A stretch of 64,000 bases of DNA, taken from assembly GCA_964492485.1 (NCBI GenBank), contig CAZBKM010000002.1, positions 1 through 64,000 of the forward strand, in the 5' to 3' direction. The translations under genes and the position numbers were made by a program. The stretch comes from UBA5336 sp964492485 (GTDB lineage: Bacteria > Pseudomonadota > Alphaproteobacteria > Caulobacterales > Hyphomonadaceae). Below, in pieces: positions 50,061 through 59,489 of the stretch; the first letter of the stretch is position 1; each line of letters starts with the position of its first letter. A model generated the notes under the pieces. The model did no database searches. It was not told the origin of the DNA and saw only the letters and a list, made by a program, of their open reading frames with translations.

Positions 50061-53000
50061 CGGACACCTCCGCCGCCCACTCGTCACGCCGCGCAAGGCG
50101 CGAATAGCCAAAATCATGGCTCAGAAGCGCCACGCGCGGGGCCGAAAGGTAGGGCTGCTCCGGATCGGCATAGGCCCGGATAAGTTGGCGCAGGCCGTTG
50201 GCAGCGGCCTCGATCAAATGCGGCAGCTCCGTCTCCGGAAGGGCTACGACCTCTGGAGTCGCGGTGAATCGCAGGAAACTCACCTCGCCCAGATTGGCGA
50301 CGGTGAAACCCTCGAACCCGCCTTCGGACGCAATCAGCGCCTGCAAGGGCATCTGCTGTTCCAGGCCACTGCGGATCATCGCCATCGTGGGGGGCTGGCC
50401 GGTCTTGATGTCATGGATCGAGATGAGGCCGGAACGCAGCCGGTCGATCCGGTCCGCCTGGGCCGTCAGGGTGAAGAGGCCGTCGCCGATCGGCAGGTCC
50501 AGACGGCCTCGCACCTCGAAACCGGATGTGGCGCCCAACCTCGGTCCCTCCGACCGCCAGTCCACATACCAGGCCGCCATCGCTGCCAGATTGGCGCGTT
50601 CGCTCAGCAGTTTCGACTCATCGCTGCCGGCTTCGATGAGCTCGCCCTCCAGAAGCGCCTGAAGCCGCCCGGCGGTTTTCGCCCCGGTTTCCGTCTCGAA
50701 CCGCTCCACGGCGCGGTGGATCGCCGTGCCACGCTGGCGGGCCTCGACGCGCGAGTTTAGCGGGTCCAGCGGCTGCAGGCGAAGGATCTCGCCCGCATAG
50801 ATCGCATAGGGATCGCGCTGCAGGACGTTGATCCGCGTCACGGAAAGGCGTTTCGGCCTCGCCTCGACCGGCGGCCTCGGCGCGGGCACGGCCCGCCGCG
50901 TGTCGAAGGGCGCATCGACCGGATCCAGCGCCCGCGCCCAATGCCGCGGATCACCATCGACCGGCGGGTCGAGCGCGGCCGAGGCATCCCGGTCGCCGAG
51001 CGCCCCGCGCGCCAACGTCCTCAAACGCCATATCCAGCGCGACTCCACTGCGGGCGCATCCTCGCGCCGCGCTGAGAACAGGCAGACAATGTCCGGCTGG
51101 CAGGCCAGTTGGGCGAAGTCGTGGGCGGCAAGACCCATCCGGGCCTCAGGATCCGGCAGGCCAAGGTCGGCGCGAAACCGACGCGGCACGAAGCCGTCGG
51201 TCGGTGGACGCTGGGGCCAGACATCCTCGTTCAGGCCCGCAAGGATCAGGCGGTCCGCCGACTGCAGCCGCGCCTCCAGAGGTCCCCATATCGCCAGCCG
51301 GGGACGGCCGGCAGACGCGGGCGCCACATTGACACGGTCCAGCACGCTAATGACGAGGTCGCACCAGGCGTTCAGATCCAGCGTGCCGAGCGGCTCACCC
51401 ATCGCGGCCACCTCGTCCAGGGCATCGGCCAGGGCCGCACCCGCCTCCCCGCCCCAGATCGCGCCCTCCGTCTTCCCGAGCCGCGCAAGGACCTCGGTGA
51501 ACGCCTCGTTCCACTCACCGACATCGCCGGGACCGATCCGGTCGAACGGGGCGAGGCCGGACTCCAGCCAGCCGAGCCAGGTATCGGCCTGCTCTGCCAG
51601 GTCGCCGGACGCATCCCGCAGGGCGCGTGCCCTGTCTGTGTCCGTGAGCCTGTCTGGCAGCCGCAACCTGAAATCCGTGAGATCCTGCCACCAGCGCGGC
51701 CCCCTCAGAACGAAGCGTTCTATCTCGGCAAACCGGTCCGTTGCGGCAACCAGCGGATGCCGCGACAGGTCGGCCAGTGCCACTGGATCGCCGGGGTCAG
51801 CCGCCAGCGCCAGAAGCAGACGGGTCAGGGTTCCGTGAGCGGTGAGCGAAAGCGCGACGCCCGCCGACGGAGGCACGTCGATGGACCAGCGCCCCAGCAA
51901 GTGGCTCACCCGGCGGGCCAGGCCCACATCGGGCGTGACCAGGGCAGCGGTGCGGCCCGGCGTCTCGAGCGTCTCGCGCAACAGAAGCGCTGCCAATGTT
52001 GCCTCATGGGTCTCGTCATCGGCCGCGATGACACGCAGGCCCGCAAGGCCATCGCGGATCCGCGCCATCTCGGCCGCATCCTCCAGCCGGCTGCGCCAGT
52101 CGCCGGTGCGGTCGGCCGGGGTCAGCGCCTGCGCAATGAGATGGCGGCGGGTCGCCGCCTGCTCGGTCTCCTCCGCACCGGGCAGGACCGGCACATCGGC
52201 CGGTGCCAGGTCGAGTGTACGTAACATTCCGACAAAGGCGTATTGGGGATGGCTTGGCGTCACCGCAATGGCCTGCCAATCCCCGAACCCGGCGTCGCGA
52301 TCCAGCCCGGGCAGCACGACAGCGCCTCGCGGAACGGCGCAGACGGCCTGCATCAGGACCCGGCTGGCCGGCGTGGCACCGGTCGAGCCCGCCACGATCA
52401 CCGGTCCGGGCGGTGGGGTCTGCGCCCAGTGGGCTGCCACAGCCTCGGCCGCGCGAAGTCGGCGGCTCAGCGGGTCGAGGCTGTCTTCCTCGGCGAGCTG
52501 GGCCGGCCAAAAATCCGTCACGATGCGAAGGAAGTCCGCCGAAATGTTCCAGTGATGGGCCAGATCCGCATCCGCCACCAGCTCGGGCAGGCGCGACCAG
52601 TCGGCCGCTTCGGCCACGGCGGCCTGGTCGATCAGCGCCGCCAGGTCGCGGGCCGCAGCCAGGGCGGAGGCGACGGGCAAGGTCTCTCCGCGCCGCTCAA
52701 ACCAGGCACGGACGAGCCGCATCAGCAGGCCCAGCCGGCGGCCAGGCGGCATGGGCGGCGGCAGGTCCGCCAGGGCGAGTTCGGCGCCCGGCAGCGGATC
52801 GCCCGGATCCAGGTCGCCCAGCGCACGTATGTCCGGCGGCAGGATCGCATCGGCCCCGCCGGCCGCACGGTACAATGCAGCGCCGAGGGTGCGGGCCGCC
52901 CGACGGTTGGGCACATAGATGACCGCATCGCTCAGCGCGCCGGGATCGCAATCAAGGCCGCTCCAGTCGGCCAGGGCCCCGGCCAGCCGCTCCAGAAAGG

Positions 53001-53064
53001 CGGTGCCGGGCGGAATGGTCCAGACGCGCGGCCCGTCCGTCGTGAGGAACCCACCCGCCATCAT
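50053..53064 (-). CDS. addB: AddB double-strand-break repair nuclease subunit
   Basis: The 1003-residue protein matches alphaproteobacterial AddB: VWTIPPGTAFLERLAGALAD (degenerate P-loop region), AVIYVPNRRAARTLGAALYR, AGLNEDVWPQRPPTDGFVPR, LSVTRINVLQRDPYAIYAGE, and a C-terminal nuclease with SIHDIKTGQPPTMAMIRSGL (D-x-K). It works as the heterodimer partner of AddA. The four cysteines of the Fe-S cluster known in Firmicutes AddB are not evident. ATG 53064 overlaps the upstream stop codon; an ATG 15 bases earlier is possible. Confidence 0.92.
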   Translation of the reverse strand: MMAGGFLTTDGPRVWTIPPGTAFLERLAGALADWSGLDCDPGALSDAVIYVPNRRAARTLGAALYRAAGGADAILPPDIRALGDLDPGDPLPGAELALADLPPPMPPGRRLGLLMRLVRAWFERRGETLPVASALAAARDLAALIDQAAVAEAADWSRLPELVADADLAHHWNISADFLRIVTDFWPAQLAEEDSLDPLSRRLRAAEAVAAHWAQTPPPGPVIVAGSTGATPASRVLMQAVCAVPRGAVVLPGLDRDAGFGDWQAIAVTPSHPQYAFVGMLRTLDLAPADVPVLPGAEETEQAATRRHLIAQALTPADRTGDWRSRLEDAAEMARIRDGLAGLRVIAADDETHEATLAALLLRETLETPGRTAALVTPDVGLARRVSHLLGRWSIDVPPSAGVALSLTAHGTLTRLLLALAADPGDPVALADLSRHPLVAATDRFAEIERFVLRGPRWWQDLTDFRLRLPDRLTDTDRARALRDASGDLAEQADTWLGWLESGLAPFDRIGPGDVGEWNEAFTEVLARLGKTEGAIWGGEAGAALADALDEVAAMGEPLGTLDLNAWCDLVISVLDRVNVAPASAGRPRLAIWGPLEARLQSADRLILAGLNEDVWPQRPPTDGFVPRRFRADLGLPDPEARMGLAAHDFAQLACQPDIVCLFSARREDAPAVESRWIWRLRTLARGALGDRDASAALDPPVDGDPRHWARALDPVDAPFDTRRAVPAPRPPVEARPKRLSVTRINVLQRDPYAIYAGEILRLQPLDPLNSRVEARQRGTAIHRAVERFETETGAKTAGRLQALLEGELIEAGSDESKLLSERANLAAMAAWYVDWRSEGPRLGATSGFEVRGRLDLPIGDGLFTLTAQADRIDRLRSGLISIHDIKTGQPPTMAMIRSGLEQQMPLQALIASEGGFEGFTVANLGEVSFLRFTATPEVVALPETELPHLIEAAANGLRQLIRAYADPEQPYLSAPRVALLSHDFGYSRLARRDEWAAEVSDG

Positions 53065-53783
53065 GCGCCGTGACACCATAACCAGGTGGCGGCGTCATCC
53101 CTCGCCTTCGGGTCCCCCACATGCAGCCAGAACCGATCCAGGGGCAGCCCATGGACCCGCCCCTCCGGCAGCAGACGGTTCCAGATGCGGTTGGCGGAGA
53201 AGGGCTCCACAGGCTCGCGGTCGACCACGGCCGGGTTCAGGATCCGAACCCCGGCATAGGCCCAGGGCGCGGTTGGCGCCGGCCCACGCCGTGACAGACG
53301 CCCATCGGCGGCGAGCTCGAAATCACCCGGTCCGCCATAGCCCAGCGCACGATGCCGGTCGGCCAGCAAGAGGAGTTCATCCATGCGCGTGGGATCATAG
53401 GCCTTCGCAAGTGCCAGCAAGGGCTGCGGGTCCGTCGGTCCCCACAGGGCATCGGTGTTCAGGACATAAACGGGCCCGTCGCCCAGAAGCGGACGCGCCT
53501 TGGCCAGGGCGCCGCCGGTCTCCAGAAGCCTGTCGCGCTCATCGGAAATCACGATCTCGATATCGTCGCGCCGGCGCAGATGGTCCTCCAACCGATCGGC
53601 CAGCCAATGCACATTGACGACCGCCCGCCCGATGCCGGCGGCAACCAGCGCATCGATGAGCCGGTCGATCAGCGTCCGCCCCGCGACCTCGACCAGGGGC
53701 TTCGGCACGGTTTCGGTCAGCGGGCGCATGCGGGTGCCGAGCCCGGCGGCCAGCAGCATGGCGGTTTCGGGACGGGCACTCAT
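53061..53783 (-). CDS. MurU-like sugar-1-phosphate nucleotidyltransferase
   Basis: The 240-residue enzyme has the nucleotidyltransferase signature MLLAAGLGTRMRPLTETVPK followed by PLVEVAGRTLIDRLIDAL, and the acidic metal site VYVLNTDALW. It resembles Pseudomonas MurU, which makes UDP-MurNAc from MurNAc-1-phosphate in cell-wall recycling. The adjacent kinase-like gene matches AmgK, the preceding enzyme of that pathway, which strengthens the call. Overlaps on both sides (ATGA) show tight coupling. Substrate identity remains inferred. Confidence 0.85.
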   Translation of the reverse strand: MSARPETAMLLAAGLGTRMRPLTETVPKPLVEVAGRTLIDRLIDALVAAGIGRAVVNVHWLADRLEDHLRRRDDIEIVISDERDRLLETGGALAKARPLLGDGPVYVLNTDALWGPTDPQPLLALAKAYDPTRMDELLLLADRHRALGYGGPGDFELAADGRLSRRGPAPTAPWAYAGVRILNPAVVDREPVEPFSANRIWNRLLPEGRVHGLPLDRFWLHVGDPKARDDAATWLWCHGA

Positions 53784-54868
53784 GCGGGCTCCTCGAAGAC
53801 GAACGGGGCGATCTCACGCACCAGGGCGGCCATATCTGCGGCGGCGGGATGGGCCAGATTGACCGCCAGCAACGAGACCTGTCGCGGCAGGAACGCCCGG
53901 TAGCGGGGTTTGTCGTCGCGCACCACAAGTCGCGCAAACACACCCGCGATGCGCAGCGCGTTCAGTGCGCCAATCACCGCGAGCCGTGCGTCGAGATCGG
54001 CTCGCAAGACGCCGCTGCCGTCCAGATAGCGCGTCAGCGCGGCCTCGCGCGCAGCCGGGCTGACGGGGCGGCGCGCATCCTGTGTCAGCATGGCCAGATC
54101 CCACGCATCCCATCCCAGCACCGCATCCTGGAAGTCCAGAAGGCCGACACGCGCCACGCCGGCGCGCTGCGGCAACCAGATGAGGTTCTCGGCATGATAG
54201 TCCCGCAGCGTGAAGGCACGCGGGAAGCCCATGGCCTGGTCGATCAGCGCGTCGCGCGCTTCGGCCCAGCGGGTCCGTGTCGCCTCGTCCACCCGCGCAC
54301 GGCCATCGAGACGCGGAACCCATTCGATGAAGAGATCGGCATTCGTGGCCAGGGCCAGGCGGTCGAATGTCAGGATCGGCCAGGTCTCCCCATGCCCATG
54401 AGCCGCCTCAGGTGGCGGGGCCGCATGCAGCCTGGCGAGTGTCTCGGCCGCCGCTTCATAGAGGCTCACCTCATCGGCCGCGCCCCGCTCGATCAGGCGG
54501 GCGAACTCCCGCGACGTGCCGAAATCCTCGACGAGGGCCAGTCCGGTCTCGCGGTCATGGGCATAGACATCGGGCGCCGACAGGCCCCGTGACCGCAGCT
54601 CGCCGGCGAGCGCCACATAGGCCTCGACCCGCGAGGCGGCGAGCCGCGTCGCCGCATTCCAGCCCATGGCCAGGCGGGTGGCCTCGTCTGCGGTCGGCGG
54701 ACACGGCGCATCCTCCACAGGCGGTGCGTCCATCAGAAGCGCCGTCTGGCCATCGGAACGGACAAGGCGCTCATACCTGCGTGTCGACGCATCCTGACCC
54801 AGCGGGAACCGTGCTGCCGCCCCCCATCCGGAACGCCGGAGAAAATCCTGTATCTGCGCGTCACGCAT
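53780..54868 (-). CDS. AmgK-like aminoglycoside phosphotransferase-family kinase
   Basis: The 362-residue protein has the choline-kinase/APH fold: DASTRRYERLVRSDGQTALL as nucleotide-binding lobe, ALVEDFGTSREFARL as hinge, FTLRDYHAENLIWLPQ as the catalytic loop and VGLLDFQDAVLGWDAWDLAM as the metal-binding aspartate motif. AmgK phosphorylates MurNAc/GlcNAc at the anomeric position; pairing with a MurU-like gene fits a peptidoglycan sugar recycling pathway that bypasses de novo synthesis. It overlaps tsaE by eight bases; an ATG 18 bases earlier is also possible. Confidence 0.87.
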   Translation of the reverse strand: MRDAQIQDFLRRSGWGAAARFPLGQDASTRRYERLVRSDGQTALLMDAPPVEDAPCPPTADEATRLAMGWNAATRLAASRVEAYVALAGELRSRGLSAPDVYAHDRETGLALVEDFGTSREFARLIERGAADEVSLYEAAAETLARLHAAPPPEAAHGHGETWPILTFDRLALATNADLFIEWVPRLDGRARVDEATRTRWAEARDALIDQAMGFPRAFTLRDYHAENLIWLPQRAGVARVGLLDFQDAVLGWDAWDLAMLTQDARRPVSPAAREAALTRYLDGSGVLRADLDARLAVIGALNALRIAGVFARLVVRDDKPRYRAFLPRQVSLLAVNLAHPAAADMAALVREIAPFVFEEPA

Positions 54869-55325
54869 CCGGGAGTCGCAAGCCATCCAGAAAGTCCTGC
54901 CAGCGTTCGCCGTATGGTTCCAGATGGGCCATGCGGCCCTCAGCCCTTGTCTCGAGTCGGACGTCCAGCCGCGCACCCGGCAGGTACGCGCCGGCCCGCT
55001 CCGGCCATTCGATCAGGGCCAGGCCGTCCATGGCCTCCTCCCAGCCCAGCTCGATGACCTCGTCGGGCGCCTCGAGCCGATAGAGGTCGAAGTGCCAGAC
55101 CGTGAGGGTCGCGGCCTCATAGAGCTGAACCAGCGTAAAGGTCGGGCTCGGAACATCGACGGGGTGGCCGAGGAGCGCGGTAATCAGGCCCCGCGCCAGG
55201 GTCGTCTTGCCAGCGCCCAGCGGTCCGACAAGGCAGATCACGTCCCCAGGGCGCACATCGGCCGCAAGCGCTGCGCCCAGTCGCATCGTCGCCTCGGGCC
55301 CTGGCAGGTCGACGACCCGGCTCAA
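54861..55325 (-). CDS. tsaE: tRNA t6A synthesis ATPase TsaE
   Basis: The 154-residue protein is the P-loop ATPase that supports TsaB-TsaD in making N6-threonylcarbamoyladenosine at position 37 of ANN-decoding tRNAs. Walker A is CLVGPLGAGKTTLARGLI; SPTFTLVQLYEA, HFDLYRLEAPDEVIELGWEE and ALIEWPERAG are family hallmarks. A TTG start at 55325, overlapping the proB stop (TTGA) with GGAG eight bases upstream, fits best; longer ORFs would intrude into proB. Confidence 0.9.
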   Translation of the reverse strand: MSRVVDLPGPEATMRLGAALAADVRPGDVICLVGPLGAGKTTLARGLITALLGHPVDVPSPTFTLVQLYEAATLTVWHFDLYRLEAPDEVIELGWEEAMDGLALIEWPERAGAYLPGARLDVRLETRAEGRMAHLEPYGERWQDFLDGLRLPDA

Positions 55326-56446
55326 CGGCGCGGCTCCGTCAGGACGAGATCGTCGCGGTGGATGATGGCGGGGCGCCCGCGCCATCCCAGCCGCTCCGCC
55401 ACCGCCTCGCTCTGCTGACCCGCGATGAGCGCGATGTCCTCGGCACCGTAAGCCACGACGCCCTTTGCAACGGCGACGCCATCGGGTCCGCGCACCTCGA
55501 CCGCCGCCCCCCGCTCGAACCGACCCTCCACGCCGCGAACCCCCACGGGCAGAAGGCTTGCGCCGCCGAGCAGCGCCTGCACCGCGCCTGCATCGACATG
55601 CAGGACCCCCTCAGGCTTCAGGTGGCCCGCCAACCAGGTCCGTCGCGCCGTTTCCGGCGTCACATCGGGCACGATCCAGGTCGCCCGCGCACCGTCCATC
55701 AGTGCGCTGAGCGGTCTCGGGCGGTCGCCCAGGGTGATGGCCGTGGCACAACCGGCGGCGTGGGCGATCCGGGCCGCAGCGAGCTTTGTGGCCATGCCCC
55801 CCGAACCGAAGCCCGCCTCGGCATTGGCCCCGCCTGCCATGGCGTCGTGTTCCGGCGCGATCTGGCTGAGCCACGGAAGGTGCCGGGCGTCCGGATCGCG
55901 GCGAGGATCGGCGGTGTAGAGCCCGTCAATGTCAGACAGCAGGATCAGCGCGTCAGCCGACACCATCTGCGCCACGCGCGCGGCCAGCCGATCATTGTCG
56001 CCATAGCGGATCTCGTCCGTGGCAACGGTGTCATTCTCGTTGATGACGGGCAGGCCGCCGGCCGCCAGCAGGGTTTCCAGCGTGGCCCTCGCATTCAGCC
56101 AGCGCCGCCGGCTCTCGGTATCGGCAAGGGTAAGGAGAGCCTGGGCCACCGGGATACCGTGAGGGGCGAAGACGCGGTCCAGTTCCCGCATTAGGCGCGG
56201 CTGACCGAAGGCGGCCGCCGCCTGTTTCTCCTCCAGCCGCTTTGGCGCGCCGCCGCCCAGTGCCGGCCGGCCGAGCGCGACGGCGCCCGAGGACACCAGA
56301 ATCACCTCACGCCCATCGGCACGCAGGGCCGCGATGTCGGCCGCCAGCTCGCCCAGCCAGTCGGTGCGCGCATCGGCGCCGTCCGCGATCAGGGCCGAGC
56401 CGGTCTTGACGACGATGCGACGGGCGCGCTGCAGCGGATTGGTCAT
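55322..56446 (-). CDS. proB: Glutamate 5-kinase
   Basis: The 374-residue enzyme phosphorylates glutamate in the first step of proline synthesis. The amino-acid-kinase domain shows RRIVVKTGSALIADG, VILVSSGAVALGRPALG, INENDTVATDEIRYGDNDRL and GGMATKLAAARIAHAAGCAT; a C-terminal PUA domain follows (GVLHVDAGAVQALLGGASLL; GVVAYGAEDIALIAGQ). Length is normal for the PUA-containing type. It overlaps obgE and tsaE by four bases each. proA is not in the window. Confidence 0.94.
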   Translation of the reverse strand: MTNPLQRARRIVVKTGSALIADGADARTDWLGELAADIAALRADGREVILVSSGAVALGRPALGGGAPKRLEEKQAAAAFGQPRLMRELDRVFAPHGIPVAQALLTLADTESRRRWLNARATLETLLAAGGLPVINENDTVATDEIRYGDNDRLAARVAQMVSADALILLSDIDGLYTADPRRDPDARHLPWLSQIAPEHDAMAGGANAEAGFGSGGMATKLAAARIAHAAGCATAITLGDRPRPLSALMDGARATWIVPDVTPETARRTWLAGHLKPEGVLHVDAGAVQALLGGASLLPVGVRGVEGRFERGAAVEVRGPDGVAVAKGVVAYGAEDIALIAGQQSEAVAERLGWRGRPAIIHRDDLVLTEPRR

Positions 56447-57519
56447 TGCGGAGTCCAGGGTTCATCCTCCGCCCGGGCCACGTCGCCCGTCGCGACATCC
56501 CCGGCGGGTTCGCCACCCTCGACCGCCCTGGCCTGCGCCAGCGCCTGGCCTAGAGCCTCGAGCGCCGCACGAACGCCCTGTCGGGTTGCGCCGGACAACA
56601 GCAGCGGCGGGCGTCCCGCGGCCTCACCCAGCAGATCCGCCTGGTGGCGCGCCAGGTCCTCGCCCAGAACGTCGATCTTGTTCAGGGCCAGGATTTCAGG
56701 CTTCTCCGCCAGGCCGCCGCCATAACGTGTCAGCTCCTCGCGCACGGTGCGGTAAGCGCCCGCCACGTCATCCTGGCTGCCGTCCACCAGATGAAGCAGG
56801 ACCTTGCAGCGCTCCACATGCCCGAGGAAGCGGTGTCCCAATCCGGCCCCGTCTGCCGCGCCCTCGATCAGGCCGGGGATGTCGGCGAGGACGAAACTGC
56901 GGCCGGGCCCAAGTTCCACCACGCCAAGGCCGGGCGACAGGGTCGTGAACGGGTAATCCGCGATCTTCGGCTTGGCCGCCGACGCGACGGACAGAAAGGT
57001 CGACTTGCCCGCATTGGGCAGCCCGACGAGTCCGCAATCGGCAATCAGCTTGAGGCGCAACCAGATCCACGCCTCCTCGGCCGGCTCGCCCTTGTTCGCC
57101 CGGCGCGGCGCCTGGTTCGTGGACGACTTGAAGCGCATGTTGCCCCAGCCGCCATTGCCGCCACGCAGCAGCCGCAGGCGCTGGCCGGGCTCGGTCAGGT
57201 CGGCGATCATGCCGGTTCGGGTCTCGTCATAGACCTGTGTGCCCACGGGAACGGTCAGCACGACATCCTCGCCATCCCGGCCCGTCCGCTGTTTTCCCAT
57301 GCCGTGCATGCCGCGCCCGGCCTTGAAATGTTGCCGGTAGCGGAAGTCGATCAGCGTGTTCAGGCTGGGATCGGCCTGCAGCCAGACATCGCCGCCGCGT
57401 CCACCATCACCGCCGTCGGGACCGCCATACTCGACATACTTCTCCCGACGGAAGGAGACGCATCCGTCTCCGCCCGCGCCCGAGGCCACGAAAACCTTGC
57501 ACTGATCCAGGAACTTCAT
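56443..57519 (-). CDS. obgE: Obg-family GTPase (ribosome assembly)
   Basis: The 358-residue protein has the glycine-rich OBG domain (FVASGAGGDGCVSFRREKYV; GPDGGDGGRGGDVWLQADPS) and a G domain: G1 GLPNAGKSTFLSVASAAKPK, G3 DIPGLIEGAADGAGLGHRFL, G4 NKID, G5 LLSGATRQGV. It acts in late 50S assembly and stress control. The divergent third (OCT) domain of some relatives is missing, as usual in this class. Its start is nine bases past the acetyltransferase stop, and L27 and L21 genes lie upstream, the common rplU-rpmA-obgE grouping. Confidence 0.95.
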   Translation of the reverse strand: MKFLDQCKVFVASGAGGDGCVSFRREKYVEYGGPDGGDGGRGGDVWLQADPSLNTLIDFRYRQHFKAGRGMHGMGKQRTGRDGEDVVLTVPVGTQVYDETRTGMIADLTEPGQRLRLLRGGNGGWGNMRFKSSTNQAPRRANKGEPAEEAWIWLRLKLIADCGLVGLPNAGKSTFLSVASAAKPKIADYPFTTLSPGLGVVELGPGRSFVLADIPGLIEGAADGAGLGHRFLGHVERCKVLLHLVDGSQDDVAGAYRTVREELTRYGGGLAEKPEILALNKIDVLGEDLARHQADLLGEAAGRPPLLLSGATRQGVRAALEALGQALAQARAVEGGEPAGDVATGDVARAEDEPWTPQ

Positions 57520-57528
57520 GGCGGTCTT

Positions 57529-58080
57529 CTAGGCCCTCTCGGCGATCCGCGCCATATTCACATGATCCACGGGCCGCCCGCGCCCGGCACACCACACCGG
57601 ATGTCGCCCGGCCGGCAGGAAGCCCAGCTTGCGCAAGACACGCCCCGAGGCCGGATTGTCGACGAAGTGGCCGCTGACCATGGCGCGCACGCCTTCCGTC
57701 CGCTCCATCCAGCCGATCAGCGTCGCGCCAGCCTCGGTGGCGTAGCCCTGTCCCCAGGCGTCGGGCCGCAGCCAGTAGCCGATTTCGAATGGCATGCGCC
57801 GGTCGGGCCGGTGGACACCCACCATGCCCACGGGCTGACCGCCGGCCAGAATGGCGAAGACGCGCGCCGTACCCAGCGCCCAGGCCGTTTCCTGATCGGC
57901 AAGGAACGCTGCGCTCTCCGCTTCGGTCTGACCCGGCGCGATGCGCGACACCATGGTGTAGATCCGGGGGTCGTTTACGGCCTCGGTCACCCATCCGGCA
58001 TCCGATGGACGTGCGGCACGAAGAACCAGCCGCGGCCCCTCCATGGCACGGGGCGCATCTCGAGATCCCGTCGGCCGCAT
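57529..58080 (-). CDS. GNAT acetyltransferase (RimJ/RimL-like)
   Basis: The 183-residue protein shows the RimJ/RimL-type GNAT pattern: GPRLVLRAARPSDAGWVTEA, FAILAGGQPVGMVGVHRPD, FEIGYWLRPDAWGQGYATEA with the acetyl-CoA loop, and NPASGRVLRKLGFLPAGRHP. The acceptor may be a protein N-terminus or small molecule. Start 58080 is chosen for GGGGAGGTAAGG upstream. It is inserted between rpmA and obgE, a frequent location for such genes in alphaproteobacteria. Confidence 0.87.
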   Translation of the reverse strand: MRPTGSRDAPRAMEGPRLVLRAARPSDAGWVTEAVNDPRIYTMVSRIAPGQTEAESAAFLADQETAWALGTARVFAILAGGQPVGMVGVHRPDRRMPFEIGYWLRPDAWGQGYATEAGATLIGWMERTEGVRAMVSGHFVDNPASGRVLRKLGFLPAGRHPVWCAGRGRPVDHVNMARIAERA

Positions 58081-58228
58081 GGCCTTACCTCCCCTTCCGG
58101 CGCCGGACCCCGAGGTCCGTGCGGCGTGGCGATGGGGAGACATGGTTCGGGAGGTCGGTGGCCCGCCTCCCCGGAACTGGTCGCTTGGCGACCGGGCCAC
58201 CCCTCGGCGGCCCGGTTCTGCCGGACCG

Positions 58229-58498
58229 CTACTCCGCCGCGTCGGCGGCCGGAATTACCGAGACGTACTGACGGTTGCCCGCCTTGCGCTGGAACTCCAC
58301 CTTGCCCTCGACCAGCGCGAACAGCGTGTGATCGCGCCCCATGCCGACATTCTTGCCTGCATAGGTCTTCGTTCCGCGCTGGCGCACGAGGATGTTGCCC
58401 GGTACGACATGCTCGCCGCCGAACTTCTTGGTTCCGAGATATTTCGGGTTCGAATCGCGACCGTTGCGCGACGACCCGCCCGATTTCTTGTGAGCCAT
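58229..58498 (-). CDS. rpmA: 50S ribosomal protein L27
   Basis: The 89-residue protein is L27: MAHKKSGGSSRNGRDSNPKY, LGTKKFGGEHVVPGNILVRQ, RGTKTYAGKNVGMGRDHTLF. The N-terminal tail reaches the peptidyl-transferase centre; no Firmicutes-type N-terminal cleavage sequence is present. It lies 43 bases after rplU and forms an operon with it. An unrelated 10-residue Ala/Glu tail ends the protein. Confidence 0.97.
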   Translation of the reverse strand: MAHKKSGGSSRNGRDSNPKYLGTKKFGGEHVVPGNILVRQRGTKTYAGKNVGMGRDHTLFALVEGKVEFQRKAGNRQYVSVIPAADAAE

Positions 58499-58541
58499 GG
58501 CGTGCTCCTCGATCCTGTCCTGCTGGCCCGTCTATAGCAGA

Positions 58542-59201
58542 CTAGGCCTCGTTCGCGAATCCCTGCGCCTGACCTTTCCAGTCATCACGCTCGAAACGGC
58601 CGGCCAGGCCGAGTTCCTCTTCCAGCTCGGCGACCTGCGCGTCGGTCATCCCGGCAATCTGCCAGAAATGGAACACGCCGGCCTCGTTCAGCTTGCCCTC
58701 GAGCACCTTGCCGAGACCCTTGATCTTCTTAAGGTCATCAGCCGCGCCCACGGGCGCCGCCAGGCGTCCACGCGCGTCCGTGTCGCTTGAGCTGGCCGCC
58801 GGCGCGGGAGCTTCCGACGTCGGCGCCGCCTCGGGCGCCGCCTCTGCCTTCGGCTTGGCGGCCTTGGCGACGGGCTTCGCCGTCTCGCCCGGTGCAAGGA
58901 TGGAGGTCACGCGCACGACCGTCTCGTGCTGGCGGTGGCCCTTCTTGCGGCGATAGGTCGAGCGCTGGCGCTTCTTGACGATCAGGCGCTTCTGGCCCTT
59001 GCGCTGTTCGGTGATCTCGCCGACGACGCTGGCACCATCGACCACGGGCGCCCCGACCGTCACCTCGCCGTCGCGCCCCATCATCAGGACCGAGTCGAAA
59101 GTGACGCCGCTGCCGGCCTCGCCGTCCAGCTTCTCGATGACGATCTCGTCGCCTTCGGCAACCTTGTATTGCTTGCCGCCCGTCTTGATGACCGCGAACA
59201 T
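58542..59201 (-). CDS. rplU: 50S ribosomal protein L21 with C-terminal helix-hairpin-helix extension
   Basis: Residues 1-103 are a normal L21 (MFAVIKTGGKQYKVAEGDEI, KKRQRSTYRRKKGHRQHETV). The protein then continues to 219 residues: an Ala/Pro/Lys-rich linker (about 115-155) and a folded-looking tail, DDLKKIKGLGKVLEGKLNEA, GVFHFWQIAGMTDAQVAELE, resembling helix-hairpin-helix domains of the DUF4332 or L21-tail type. Extended L21 proteins are known in alphaproteobacteria; the tail's job is unknown. AAAGGA before the ATG is the ribosome site. It heads the rplU-rpmA-GNAT-obgE run. Confidence 0.95.
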   Translation of the reverse strand: MFAVIKTGGKQYKVAEGDEIVIEKLDGEAGSGVTFDSVLMMGRDGEVTVGAPVVDGASVVGEITEQRKGQKRLIVKKRQRSTYRRKKGHRQHETVVRVTSILAPGETAKPVAKAAKPKAEAAPEAAPTSEAPAPAASSSDTDARGRLAAPVGAADDLKKIKGLGKVLEGKLNEAGVFHFWQIAGMTDAQVAELEEELGLAGRFERDDWKGQAQGFANEA

Positions 59202-59374
59202 GGCGCGTCCTTTGTCGTGTCTACAGCCTGAGCCGAAAATCGAAAGCGCCCGGACATCGATCCGGGCGGAAAGGAAGCGGATAAACACCAAACCCGCCGG
59301 CGTGTCAAACAGGAGGCCGCCCGGATGTCGGGGTTGCGCTCAACAGGCGACATCGTTATCTGAGCCGTCCCAGC

Positions 59375-59464
59375 GGAGAGGTGCCGGAGCGGTCGAACGG
59401 GGCGGTCTCGAAAACCGTTGTACTCGCAAGAGTACCCAGGGTTCGAATCCCTGTCTCTCCGCCA
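59375..59464 (+). tRNA. tRNA-Ser (anticodon CGA)
   Basis: The 90-base class II tRNA has acceptor GGAGAGG pairing with the 3' TCTCTCC, anticodon loop CTCGAAA (CGA, reading TCG), a long variable arm (TTGTACTCGCAAGAGTAC region), T-arm GGGTTCGAATCCC and encoded CCA after discriminator G. Confidence 0.97.
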
Positions 59465-59489
59465 TTATCTTGTAGCGAACCCAAGATGA

